From Lytechinus variegatus (Eukaryota; Echinodermata; Echinoidea; Temnopleuroida; Toxopneustidae): 64,000 nucleotides of DNA. The position numbers and the translations under genes were made by a program. The notes under the pieces are model-generated. The model saw nothing but the letters and a program-made list of their open reading frames with translations. It was not told the origin of the DNA and did no database searches. Shown piece by piece: positions 46,158 to 56,130 of the stretch (positions within the stretch are counted from its first letter, which is position 1; every line of letters begins with the position of its first letter). The DNA lies in NCBI RefSeq assembly GCF_018143015.1, contig NC_054752.1:2790001-2854000 (forward strand). The letters run 5' to 3'.

Positions 46158-48080
46158 TAAGTAAAGTAAGGCCATGTCTCATTGAATGGGTGATCAGCTT
46201 CTTAGAATCTCGAAAACAATGTGTGAAATACCAGTCTATCCTATCCGAATATATGACCAGTAATGCCGGGGTACCCCAAGGTACTAAACTCGGACCAATT
46301 TTATTCCTTGTCATGGCAAATGATGCCTGTATGAATGTAGCGTTACCATATTTTAAGTATGTGGATGACCTAACCTTGTTGGATTGCCGTAAACATTCAG
46401 ATCCTTCATTGTTGCAAGTTGTACTGGATGATCTTCAGAACTGGTCAACTCAAAACCACATGAGTCTAAATCCAACAAAATGTCTCACCATGGATGTTCA
46501 GTTCCTCAAAACTCCCAATCCTTCTACAATTCTCTCTATCAATGACTCAGTCCTTAAGAATGTCCAGTCAATGAAGATCCTTGGTGTTACAATACAATCT
46601 AGTCTTAAGTGGGATTTGCATATATCAGAAATTCTCAAAAAGTGTAACCAGAAATTGTACATGTTTAGGATGGTAAAACAATATGGCCTTTGTTTATCTG
46701 ATATGAAAACAGTTTATGTGGGGTATATTCGCCCAATCATGGAATACTGTGTACCCGTTTTTAATGGATCTCTCACTAAAAAACAAGTCACTGACCTCGA
46801 ACGAATTCAAAAACGAGTCTGTAGAATTATGCTTGGATCATTGTATACTACATATGCCGATGCTTGCCGAATTTGTAACCTTGATACCTTGGAATCTAGA
46901 AGAAAAAAATTATGCGCCGAATTTGCCAAATCTCTGGTAGAAAACCCCCATTGTCGCACTTGGTTACCACCTAAAAAGAAAGTTTACATGATGTTAAGAA
47001 ACACCCCCAAAGTCCAACAATTTAAATGCAAAACAAACCGCTATCGTAATAGTTCCCTGCCCTATCTTATCGATCTACTAAATGAAACTTAAGCAAAACA
47101 TTTTTTAAATATAATAAAGTAATAATGTACTTCAATTTTAGCTTACCATATGCCGAGATAAAAACACAATATCAATATATGGTTTGTTACTTTTGTTTTG
47201 TATGATACTGTATTTAATTTCCTTCCCTGGAATTAAATGATTTTTTTTTTCTTCCTTGACCGAATCAATTTACTAGACTTAGTTTTATACTTCTCATGAT
47301 CCTTTTACCTTACAATCTTATGTTTGCATGATTTACAATATTTATTTGTGTACCTTCATATGTTTTCCAGTTAGACGAGCAGGCCATTAAATTCCAAGTC
47401 CACTTTTGTTTCTTGATTTATAATTGTATTCTTATGCTTTGTCCTTTTCTCTCTCTGTCTCTCCCCCCTCTCTCTCTCTCAATCTCTTTATCTTTACACT
47501 CATTTTTTATCTGTAACTGTTCTCCATTATATTATCTGTGCTTCTAATGTTACTTTGCGAGACATTATGTTATTTCGATATTGTGAATTCGAATTATAAC
47601 GCAAACGTTTTACATATATGAATTGCAATTATTACATTTTTCGGTATATTTCGTTTTCCTACATATACACATGTATGATTCAGTTTCTTCTTCGTTTCTT
47701 TCTTTCATTTCCCTTACCTTCTGCCAACTCATTCAAGCCTTTTCATTCCCACTTCTCCACCCCATGATTTATCCTTTTCTAAACATCTCTCCCTCTCTCC
47801 CAATTTTCCTTTCTCTTATCCCATATGTCATCCTCTCCTTCCTTTCTATGTTTCTTTCTCTCTTGTTCTCTTTCTCTATGCCATCCTTTTAAACTTTAGT
47901 CTGTTAAAAGTTGTATTTAGTCTTAAGATGTAGTTATTTCATATTATTATGTAATTGAATTGTGAAAATGATGTGTAATCAAATTTTTTAACATTACAAT
48001 TGTAAACTTCATGTAATTCAGCCTTTGGGCTGCGATATGTTGTTTTTGCCAATAAATACCATTTTACTACTACTATTACT
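46158..48080 (+). mobile_element. LINE with long open reverse transcriptase frame
   Basis: 5' truncated non-LTR element. The frame is open from about 46158 to the stop at 47092 (300 residues from the first ATG): GVPQGTKLGPILFLVMAND, catalytic YVDD in FKYVDDLTLLD, MKILGVTIQSSLKWDLHI, and ERIQKRVCRIMLG near the end. A ~970 bp 3' UTR ends in GCCAATAAATACC and (TAC)n. The left flank CTACTTTTGTTTTTAAGG (46140-46157) and right flank CTACTTTTGTTTTTATAAGG (48082 on) are the target duplication. The unbroken frame and near-identical flanks mark a young copy. Confidence 0.9.
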
Positions 48081-48194
48081 ACTACTTTTGTTTTTATAAG
48101 GATTTTTGTTGTCATCCACACACAAAAGAAATAGGCTTCTGACCTCAGTGGGACAAAAGTTTGGGTGGAAAAAATCATGCTTTTGTTGGTGTTG

Positions 48195-48300
48195 TTTCTT
48201 TTGTTCTTTGCAAAGCAAGTCGCCAAGATGGGAGATTGTCTCCCTTATTGGAGAGTCTCCCATATTGGCCATGCGCCTCTACTGCAAAGAAATCAAGATG
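48195..48300. repeat. Right arm of the long-range inverted repeat
   Basis: GATGGGAGATTGTCTCCC, GGAGAGTCTCCCATATTGGC, CATGCGCCTCTACTGC: the complement of the arm at 45165-45290. Confidence 0.75.
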
Positions 48301-49550
48301 GCGACGTAAACACGGCCGTAAGCTCTTCCCATCTTTTCATAATAAATTTCTTGTTTTTTTCAATGAATTCTTCTTTAAAAATAAAATCAATATCGCAGCA
48401 ATGTTGGAAATGAAGTTGGACCCCATGGCATGAGTCATACCCATTAGGGCTAGATCTTTTAGAGGGAAAGTAGAATTCTCGGGGGCGAAAGTTTCTGGTT
48501 TTGTACCGGTACGTGGGTGAATAGGTTGTGATCCCAGGCGTCAGTGGGGAGTGACCATACGTAGAGTATATGACTTTTTAGACAAAAAGCTTCAGTCTCT
48601 GTATTTTGGTTGTTCCGCTGAACTATGTTGGCTCCACTCACCATACATAGAATGAAAAGCTCAGGGGCCCGTGGATACAGACAATGTATAGTGAACTAGC
48701 GTTTTATAGATCGCGATTTAAAATTTTTTTTTGGAGCGAAATTTACAGTTTCATGGTTTCCATTATCAGGGAAATATAAATAACTTAAAGTAATTGCATA
48801 CCTTGGACCGGAGTTATTGGAAAAAAATCCACTGGATGATTGAGAAATCTGTCATCTAAGACATTTTCTCCTGACCTGACGGTTTTTCTTGCAAGTTGCC
48901 ATCTTGAATGACATCATTATCGTTATTAACTTAATGTCTCGATATATTGCGATTATAACTGGTATCGTTTGTCTTCGTGTAGTGTATCGTATCGTATTAT
49001 TGTATTCGTATATTGCCTTGTAGGTGTGCTGGTGGAATGCAATATCGTTATCACATTCGTAAATTGTTGACGCCCTCTCCGTTCGTTTGTAAATATTTCA
49101 TAGTTTGGCTGCCATTTTGATCGTTTTTGCTGTGTTCTTCCCAACTAAACATCGGTAAAGACAAAGTATAATTTTCATGCATTTTCATCTATATCATTTA
49201 AAGTATTTTAAAAATGAATAATTAAATATTTTTAGTTTGTAGTTTATATTAGTAGCTATGTGCGAGTACGGGGCATCGCGAGCGCTGGTTTTGGTGGCAC
49301 GGTTTTCGCGCGGTTTCGCTACGAGTGGCATCGCCTCTGTCTGGGCGGCTCATTGAAAATGGGGTTTAATGCGCATGCGCACATAGTAGGTGCAATCTCG
49401 TGCCTTTTAACAGACAGCTGAAGATGTGCTCTTTCTGTACATACGGTATAAGTTTCAATGTGGATACTCGCCTGTAAAGTGTGGATATCGGAGCTTGAAA
49501 GTTCATCAAATTTTTGGACGCGTAAATGTTCGAAATTTTTTTATGGTAAG
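48285..49550. promoter_or_regulatory. Promoter-like region without recognised gene
   Basis: Contains YY1-type words CAAGATGGCGAC (48292), GCCATCTTGA (48898) and GCCATTTTGA (49110), a perfect NRF1-type palindrome TGCGCATGCGCA (49370-49381), and a CG-richer patch (49262-49350). A donor-like ATG|GTAAGT lies at 49543-49550. No coding exon of a known gene is seen beside it. It could serve an unrecognised transcript or the missing 5' exon of DUS3L. Confidence 0.4.
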
Positions 49551-49644
49551 TAAAACAAGAATCCGATTAGGTATACAATTTGACTGGAAATATATTTGAA
49601 TTATCAAAAAATCCAAACTTACGCGATTCTGACGTTGCGCAGTC

Positions 49645-49807
49645 CAGGGGAGCGTTTCATGAAAGGACTTGTCAGACGTTTTATCCGACAAGCCCCATTT
49701 TATCCGACAGTTACTATAGTAACAGTGCCTCTCAGCCAATCAGAATCAAGGAAAGATGTCAGATCTGACAACTTGTCAGACAGAAATGTTGATGAAACGG
49801 TCCCCAG
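49645..49807. mobile_element. MITE with TTTCATGAAA-type ends
   Basis: Ends CAGGGGAGCGTTTCATGAAA and, read inward, CTGGGGACCGTTTCATCAAC; inner inverted words CTTGTCAGAC and GTCTGACAAG. 163 bp; a partial inverse copy sits in DUS3L intron 3 (41565). Confidence 0.8.
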
Positions 49808-49822
49808 ATATAAGAGATGCCA

Positions 49823-49958
49823 GCTACCCTTGTCACAGCCGGTCTCTCGGCAGTCGAGCTGCCCGATGCGCCTGCGGTTGGCAGGGCGATGCTACCCTTG
49901 TCACAGCCGGTCTCTCGGCAGTCGAGCTGCCCGATGCGCCTGCGGTTGGCAGGGTGAT
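49823..49958. repeat. 68 bp exact tandem duplication
   Basis: Two units (49823-49890, 49891-49958) beginning GCTACCCTTGTCACAGCC and ending TTGGCAGGGYGAT; only one base differs. GC-rich against its surroundings, and open in at least two frames. Confidence 0.92.
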
Positions 49959-50233
49959 GGGAGCGGTCGATAGTGAGTCGTTCATGCTGGATTGAACTAG
50001 ATCGTAAATTGCTTACTTGATGATTATGTTGTGCCTTTTTTGGGAAATCTCTGTCATTATACCGTAGATAATTATTCTGATATTGATTTTAATACATACA
50101 TTTGTCACAGAAAGATTTTATCATCCCAAGGTTATGTGACTCAAGAGTCTAGGTGGTTGATTATCGTTTCATTTGGAAACTGGATTTGCTTTTGACAGTG
50201 GAATATCAATGTTGACTTTTCTAAAATTAAATT

Positions 50234-50646
50234 CATGGGTGGAAATCCCAGGGGGACACGTCCCCCTACCCAAAATAATAGGGGGACATGTAACAATAAT
50301 ACATTTTTTTTCTTTCTTTTTTTCTTTTTTGGTCAAACTTTTGGGGTGAAAATGACCTTACAACAGTTTGGGGATAAACTTTTTTTTTAACTTGTCAGAG
50401 TTGCCAGCATCCATAGGCGGCGAAAGCTGGGGGAAGTATACCCCCCCGCCCTTAATTTTTTTTTTTTTCTTTTCTTTTTTTTTTGCTTGTCAAATTTAGT
50501 TTTCTGCGTCCCCCTATAATTTTTGGTTGATAACCTTTGGTGTATTTTTTTGATTATCAAAATAATTTGGTGGTCCCCCCTAAAACTGTTGGCTTTCGCC
50601 GCCGATGCCAGCGTCCCCCTACCTTTGGGGCCAATTTCCGCCCATG
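50234..50646. mobile_element. hAT-like MITE (outer)
   Basis: Ends CATGGGTGGAAAT and, read inward, CATGGGCGGAAAT, followed by GGGGGAC words. Flanks ATTAAATT (50226-50233) and ATTAAAAT (50647-50654) agree at 7 of 8. Hosts the element at 50412-50607. Confidence 0.82.
50412..50607. mobile_element. hAT-like MITE (inner)
   Basis: Ends CATAGGCGGCGAAAGC and, read inward, CATCGGCGGCGAAAGC; flanks CCAGCATC (50404-50411) and CCAGCGTC (50608-50615) agree at 7 of 8. 196 bp. Confidence 0.85.
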
Positions 50647-50654
50647 ATTAAAAT

Positions 50655-52715
50655 GCAAAAAATTTGTTGTTTAATTTTTCACTCTCAGAGGAAATATTTC
50701 ACTTCCACATGGCTCTATTGTCTATTTTTTTTCTATGTTATTCATTTTTTTTCTATTTTATTAGAATTTTTTTTTTTTTCAAGAAGGGTGCGGGGAGGGG
50801 GGGGGGGGGAGGGTTGTGTTCATAAGTTGAAATGGGAATGGGATTTGTATAAGTTTTTGTGTCACTTTTGTTCTCTTGTTTTGAGTGTTGGAGCTTTGAT
50901 GCCTGTTTTTGTTGCTGTTCAGAGCTTTATTTATGTGCAGTGATTTCACGCTAGAATATGAACTTATTTTTCATTAAAAAAGGAGTGCTCAAACATGGCC
51001 TTTGTTGTAATCATACATATCCAAGAAATGCATATATTAAAGCTTAATTTTCATGTTTCCTTCTTGATACTTGAATTACATGCAATGCTACATATTTACA
51101 CCCTCAGACTCTGCTGCTCATCCTTCCTAAAAAAAATTGTAATCGAATGCCCACGGTCTCCAAAATGAAAGCTACATTATCCATCTATAAACAAATTGTT
51201 GAAACAATAAAATACATAAAGAATTGGTGAAACAATCAAATACATCAGAAAAGCACACTTGTATTTTTATACCATACAAAGTACATGTACAAAAGGAATG
51301 ATATTTTTCATTTGTAAAAAAAAGACCCCATACATACATGTACACAATACTAAAGTTGAAAAAGAGCTAATTGTAATTTATATCAGAAAAAACAAAGAAA
51401 TACATTAGAAATTACAAAAACAATACTTTAAACAAATTCATTTAGGAAATTATCTACATGATGCTGTTTTGATGCCAACTAAATTATATACAAATTATCT
51501 CTCATTATCACCTTCATTTGGCAAAAAAAAAGAGGCGAGTAATTGTAATTTGCATAATTAATTAGAATTAATTAAAAGAAATTATTTTACACATAATAAG
51601 AAGAAAAATTACCAAGTGAAATGATTACACATCAATTGAGTTTTCTTTCACCTTTCTATTGATACCTAAATTACTTCAAAGGGCTCAAAAACAAAGAAGT
51701 TAGAGCCCGTTGAAGACTTGGGTTCAAAATGGTCACAAAATGGTCACAAAAATCGGTTATGCACTCCATTGACTTTACATTAAGACAATGACCACAAATT
51801 TGGATAAATATGCGCGACTTAAACTGGAATAACTTTATAATTTCTTGATGAAAATTTGAGTTCTTGGTATCATTTGAAAGCCCTTAAAAAGACCTTTCAA
51901 ATGATACCAAATTCATTGAGATTTGAGGATTTTCATTTTTTTTGTCACATACCTAATATTAGTCCAAAGTTTGGACTCTGAATTGACAAAAGTGCGGGTG
52001 TTATAACAAATGCGAGCCCACACGGACACTTTACCGTCGGTGAATGGAGATTACAGTAAAATGTCAGAAATTGTTGAATTTATATCCCCAGAAACGACGG
52101 TTATTCCTGTCTAATGACTTTTACTCCCCAGACGCCTCCGGCCAGGCTAGCCGGCGCGTGAACTTCGAGTCGCACACCGAATGCTTGCAACCATCACAAT
52201 ATGTAGCATGTGGGACTACATTACGAACTCTGTTGTTCTCTCATTCTCAAAATATACACATAATTTTAGTAAATTTCATGAATAGAACAGTCAGTAATTC
52301 CGCACACAATCATGGACAACATATCTTATCATTAAACTGGACAATTAATGTTCGACTTAAGATGATTACAAACTACTAAAGCGAAGGATTATACTCACGT
52401 GTCAATTATCCCAGAATGACGTAACGTAAAGTAAAATGAAGAAAAGAAAAAGAAAATATGGTTGGAAGAAGAGGAGGCCGAGGGGCAGGGGTTTTAGGAG
52501 CAAGAGGAGCCATGAAGAAGAAGAATGATGTTAATTCCAATCAATAAATGGAATATCTGGAAAGTTTATAGGCCCCGTTTCATAAAATTTTCTTTTCCGC
52601 ATTACTTTCATGATCAAAATCAACATATAACTCATGAATATAATATGGCACTACAAAAAAAAAACATTACAGGGTGACAAATTTATACTAGATCGATACA
52701 GACTCAAGGCATAAC
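50655..52715. other. Non-genic stretch
   Basis: No gene seen. 51180-51480 has loosely repeated AAACAATAAAATACATMAG words. 51864-51910 is a perfect hairpin, GGTATCATTTGAAAG and CTTTCAAATGATACC separated by 13 bases. Confidence 0.5.
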
Positions 52716-53498
52716 ATGAAGAGTTTTGTTGCAAAAGGGGTTAGGTTCACTTTAAACCATTCCGAGAAAAATAAATCATGTTTTTTATTCTCACTTATTG
52801 TAATATTCATATATGAGAAGCGTCTTACCTCATCATGTGAACAGGAATCTACATGTCTTCATTTTTTCCTATATATTTTGTTCAAAAATTATCATTGTGG
52901 ACCTAACCCCTTTGCAAGCAAACTGAAATGAATCCAATCTCTTTTGAATAAAACAGTGATTTTTCTTTGCCACTTATACACGTCAGTTTTAATGTGAATT
53001 TCAAATTTTATTTGGTAACATCAAAGCAAATAAAAATCTATAGGTTTTGAGACAGAAAACAATAAAATTTATGAAAAAACTGATCTAACCCTTTTTGACA
53101 AATGAGCTCTTCAGAAGAGTTTGGTTGCAAAAGGGGTTAGGTCAACTCTAAGAAAACAATTTTTTAAATTCGCCCATATTGAAATATTTTTATGCGAAAC
53201 TAAATTTAATACCTTTCCATGTGAACATAACTTTTTGGGTAACTGTCTTCGCATTTTTTTTTAAATATTCTTTTCCAAAAAAAAACCTTTAACCCCTTTT
53301 GCAACCAAACTGAAATGGACCCAACCCCTTTTTGAAAAAAAGTGTGTTTTCTTTGCCACTTCCAACTTTTAATTGGAAATTCAACTTTTCTTTGGTATCA
53401 TCTTCTAGAGCTACTAAAAGTCTATACAGGCCCCCAATAATCAGATTTGATGAAAATGGATCTATTACCCCATTTGCAACTGAGCTCTCCATATGTGA
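52716..53498. repeat. ~395 bp tandem repeat, two diverged units
   Basis: Unit 1 (52718 to about 53108) and unit 2 (53113 to about 53495) share, in order, GAAGAGTTTTGTTGCAAAAG GGGTTAGGT, a central ATGTGAACA word, ACCCCTTTGCAAGCAAACTG, TTTTTCTTTGCCACTT and a GAGCTCTTC-like end. The GCAAAAGGGGTTAGGT word and its complement lie inside each unit. Confidence 0.82.
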
Positions 53499-53955
53499 TA
53501 TTTTAAGTACAAGTTATAGAAATCAAGTACAACTAATATTGCAGAGGGTAAAGGAGAGTACTTGAATCGAAGTCAGCCAAAAAAAGTTATCGGGCGGTTG
53601 CAACGGTGAATTTCACAGAAGGATATCTCTCGAATTCATTTTCTTTGACACCTAGATAAAGGAAAATGAAAGAGGAATATTAAAGGTTTGTTGCTAATTT
53701 CATTACTTCATAAAAAGACCTCCGCTTTGACTTGTTTTTTTTTGCCTTTATCATGCTTATATATAGGCCAATGTACGTTAGCATCAAACATATCAAACAT
53801 AGTTGCGAAAGCATGGAAAGTGACTTACATAATGGCTGACTGAAAGGAATGGCTAAATGGTGACCGAAAATGATATCTTACCTTTGTTTTTATGGCAGGC
53901 TCCCAGACCGTTAACACGCCTTGTTAATTCTAAGTGTAGAATTTGAAATACATTA
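53499..53955. other. Non-genic stretch
   Basis: No gene or recognisable repeat seen. Confidence 0.4.
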
Positions 53956-54238
53956 TTGGCCCAGTGGATAAGTCTTCTGACTTTGAAACAGAGGGTCGTG
54001 GGTTCGAATCCCAGCCATGGCGTAATTTCCTTCAGCAAAAGCAAGCAACTTATCCACATTGTGCTGCACTCGACCCAGGTGAGGTGACTGGGTACCCGGC
54101 AGGATTAATTCCTTGAATGCACGAGCGCTGAAAGGCAGCTCGAGCTAAAGCCGGGGTAATAATAATAACAATGCGCCTCGGAATAGAATATTTTTAGATA
54201 GATGGCGCTATACAAATGCCTATTATTATTATTACACG
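53956..54238 (+). mobile_element. tRNA-derived SINE, full length
   Basis: Head TGGCCCAGTGGATAAGTCTT CTGACTTTG (A box) and GTCGTGGGTTCGAATCCCAG (B box), then the body ACTCGACCCAGGTGAGGTGA, GGATTAATTCCTTGAATGCA, TAAAGCCGGGGTAATAATAA, and the tail GGCGCTATACAAATGCC with (ATT)n. This is the best copy of the family in the window. Confidence 0.9.
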
Positions 54239-54244
54239 CTGTAT

Positions 54245-54695
54245 TATACGTCCTCTTTTTCGGAGGGTAGTATGAACATATGGTCTAAGGTAAACTATGA
54301 GTGAATAAATTCAGAAACAACCTGCCAAATCACATTTTTTACTGCTCTTTCATATCTGTTTTCATTTTTTTTTGCATCATCTCAGTTCTGTGAGCTGTAT
54401 TGCTATCAAGAAAGTTTTAACAAAAATAAGGGGAGGGGAGAGAAAAATGGTATATGCATGAGGCCAACGCACTTTGTGCTTCATGCGCGTGCGCAACTCT
54501 ACCACCCGTTACTGAATTGTTGCGTCACAAACGTAACGAAGCACTATATTGGGAACGCACAACGCGTTTCATTTCAAGTCATATACTGGAAAACCTGCCA
54601 AAATAAGAAAAATGATGTTGGAAATTGTAACATTTCGATAGCCCTTGTTGAACATGTTGAATAACCACTAGCCGTAATAAAAATAAGGGTAAGTT
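54245..54695 (+). promoter_or_regulatory. Duplicated promoter/first-exon unit, copy 1
   Basis: Shares with 54808-55322, in order: GAGTGAATAAATTCAGAAAC, CTGCCAAATCACA, GAGGCCAACGCACTTTGTGC, an NRF1-like GCGCGTGCGCA, the CRE-like GTTGCGTCACAAACG, and an end AATAA..AGGGTAAGTT with a consensus splice donor (54689). A candidate alternative first exon for the coiled-coil gene downstream. Confidence 0.5.
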
Positions 54696-54807
54696 GATAC
54701 TCACTTGTTATATTTTGATGCACAAACACTAATATCTGATGTTTCCGAGGGGGTTGGGAAGTTCCCCTCCCCGGTTCCGCGGTTGAAATACAACAATTTG
54801 TTATTAT

Positions 54808-55322
54808 TATGTCCTTTTTTTCGTGGGGTAGTATAATCATGGTATAAGGTAAACTTATGAGTGAATAAATTCAGAAACATCTGCCAAATCACAATTTTAC
54901 TACTCTTTTATATATGTTTTCATTTTTTTTTTGCATCACTTCAGTTCTATCTATGAGCTGTAATTACTATCAAACAAAAATAAGGTGGGGGGGGGGGTGA
55001 AAGAGAGAAAATGGTATTTATATATGCGCGAGGCCAACGCACTTTGTGCTTCAAGCGCGTGCGCATGCACCTCTGAGAACCTATTGTTGCGTCACAAACG
55101 CTTGTAAACGTAACGAAGCGCTAGACTGTCGTCATGCACCCAATGCATGCCAAGCGAATGATGTTTACAATATTTCCCAATGACACTTAACTTTGGGACG
55201 GGTTTATTTCAGGTCACTTTGCTAGAAACCTGTGAAAATAAACAAAATTATGTTGGGAATTCTTCCAACATTTCCATAAGCTTCGTTGAATAACAACGGG
55301 CCGTAATAAAAAAAGGGTAAGT
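54808..55322 (+). promoter_or_regulatory. Duplicated promoter/first-exon unit, copy 2
   Basis: Second copy of the unit at 54245, with the same order of words and a donor AAAGG|GTAAGT at 55317. Longer by an inserted stretch (about 55110-55200). An acceptor at 55790-55791 (TTGCAG) lies 62 bases before the ATG of the next gene, which would fit a non-coding first exon here. Confidence 0.5.
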
Positions 55323-55791
55323 TACATAATATTCTTATATTCACTATCTGAAGTAAATAAAATGGGCGATTTGCTTTAATATCTAAGTTATTGCATTGAT
55401 TCCTATATTTCAAATAGCTCATTTTTCACTGATTAAAACAAAATGAGAATAGATAGTGCAATTAATATTATTCTTCAATGTTTAAAATAATGGTACCGGT
55501 ACTCATAATCATGTCATTAAGCAAATGAGCCGCGGAAACCGGGGGTGTGGGTAGGGCCTAGGGGTGCCCCCCATTATTTTCGGTATAGCTATCCATGTAT
55601 ATAAATAAACATAGACATTTTGATTTTCATGTTCAACACCCACCCTCTTTTCATATTTGTACCGATCTTATAGCCTATGATTACATGCCTCGTTTCGTAC
55701 GTACTGCATGGAACCTAATGCGGATACAGGCCTATAATATTTAGCGTTTCATACTGCATTTTTATTTCTAAATTACATTTCTAAATTGCAG
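55323..55791. other. Intron 0 candidate
   Basis: AT-rich sequence without coding between the candidate first exon and the acceptor at 55791. Confidence 0.4.
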
Positions 55792-55853
55792 CTGGATTCA
55801 TTCAAGTAACTTGCAATAGGGAAATCGGCAATATAAAACAAAAAATTGACACA

Positions 55854-56130
55854 ATGGACCAATCAAATGCAAGAGCCACTGTTTCACAGGCCATCGGGTC
55901 GCTGGAAGAGCAAGACGAAAACTTCGAGCTACTTCGCAACAGCGACAAACTTTCGGCCAATCAGAGCGCAGCTGAGGAGCGGCGCTTGTTGAGAGGGGGA
56001 AGAAAGTGCAATTCCCTCGATAGGGCCGCAGCGGGTGCGAAGCAGCACGGTGTTTGGTGTCGGGTGAAGGCATTCTCCCTGACGAGATCCTCTGGGCGGG
56101 GCAGAGAGACGGTGTTAGAGGACCAGGTAG
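55854..56130 (+). CDS. Coiled-coil gene exon 1
   Basis: ATG at 55854 (MDQSNARATVSQAIGSLEEQ). Two overlapping donors exist, CAG|GTAGGT at 56127 and GTAG|GTAACC at 56131. Only the second keeps the frame with exon 2 if exon 2 starts at 57748; with the first donor an unseen small exon would be needed. GC-richer than its surroundings. Confidence 0.7.

Noticed and set aside
46716-46940. 74-codon plus-strand frame inside the LINE
   Set aside because: A shadow in another frame of the intact reverse transcriptase frame at 46190-47092.
53956-54025. Apparent tRNA gene
   Set aside because: The same reasoning: it is the head of a SINE with several copies in the window.
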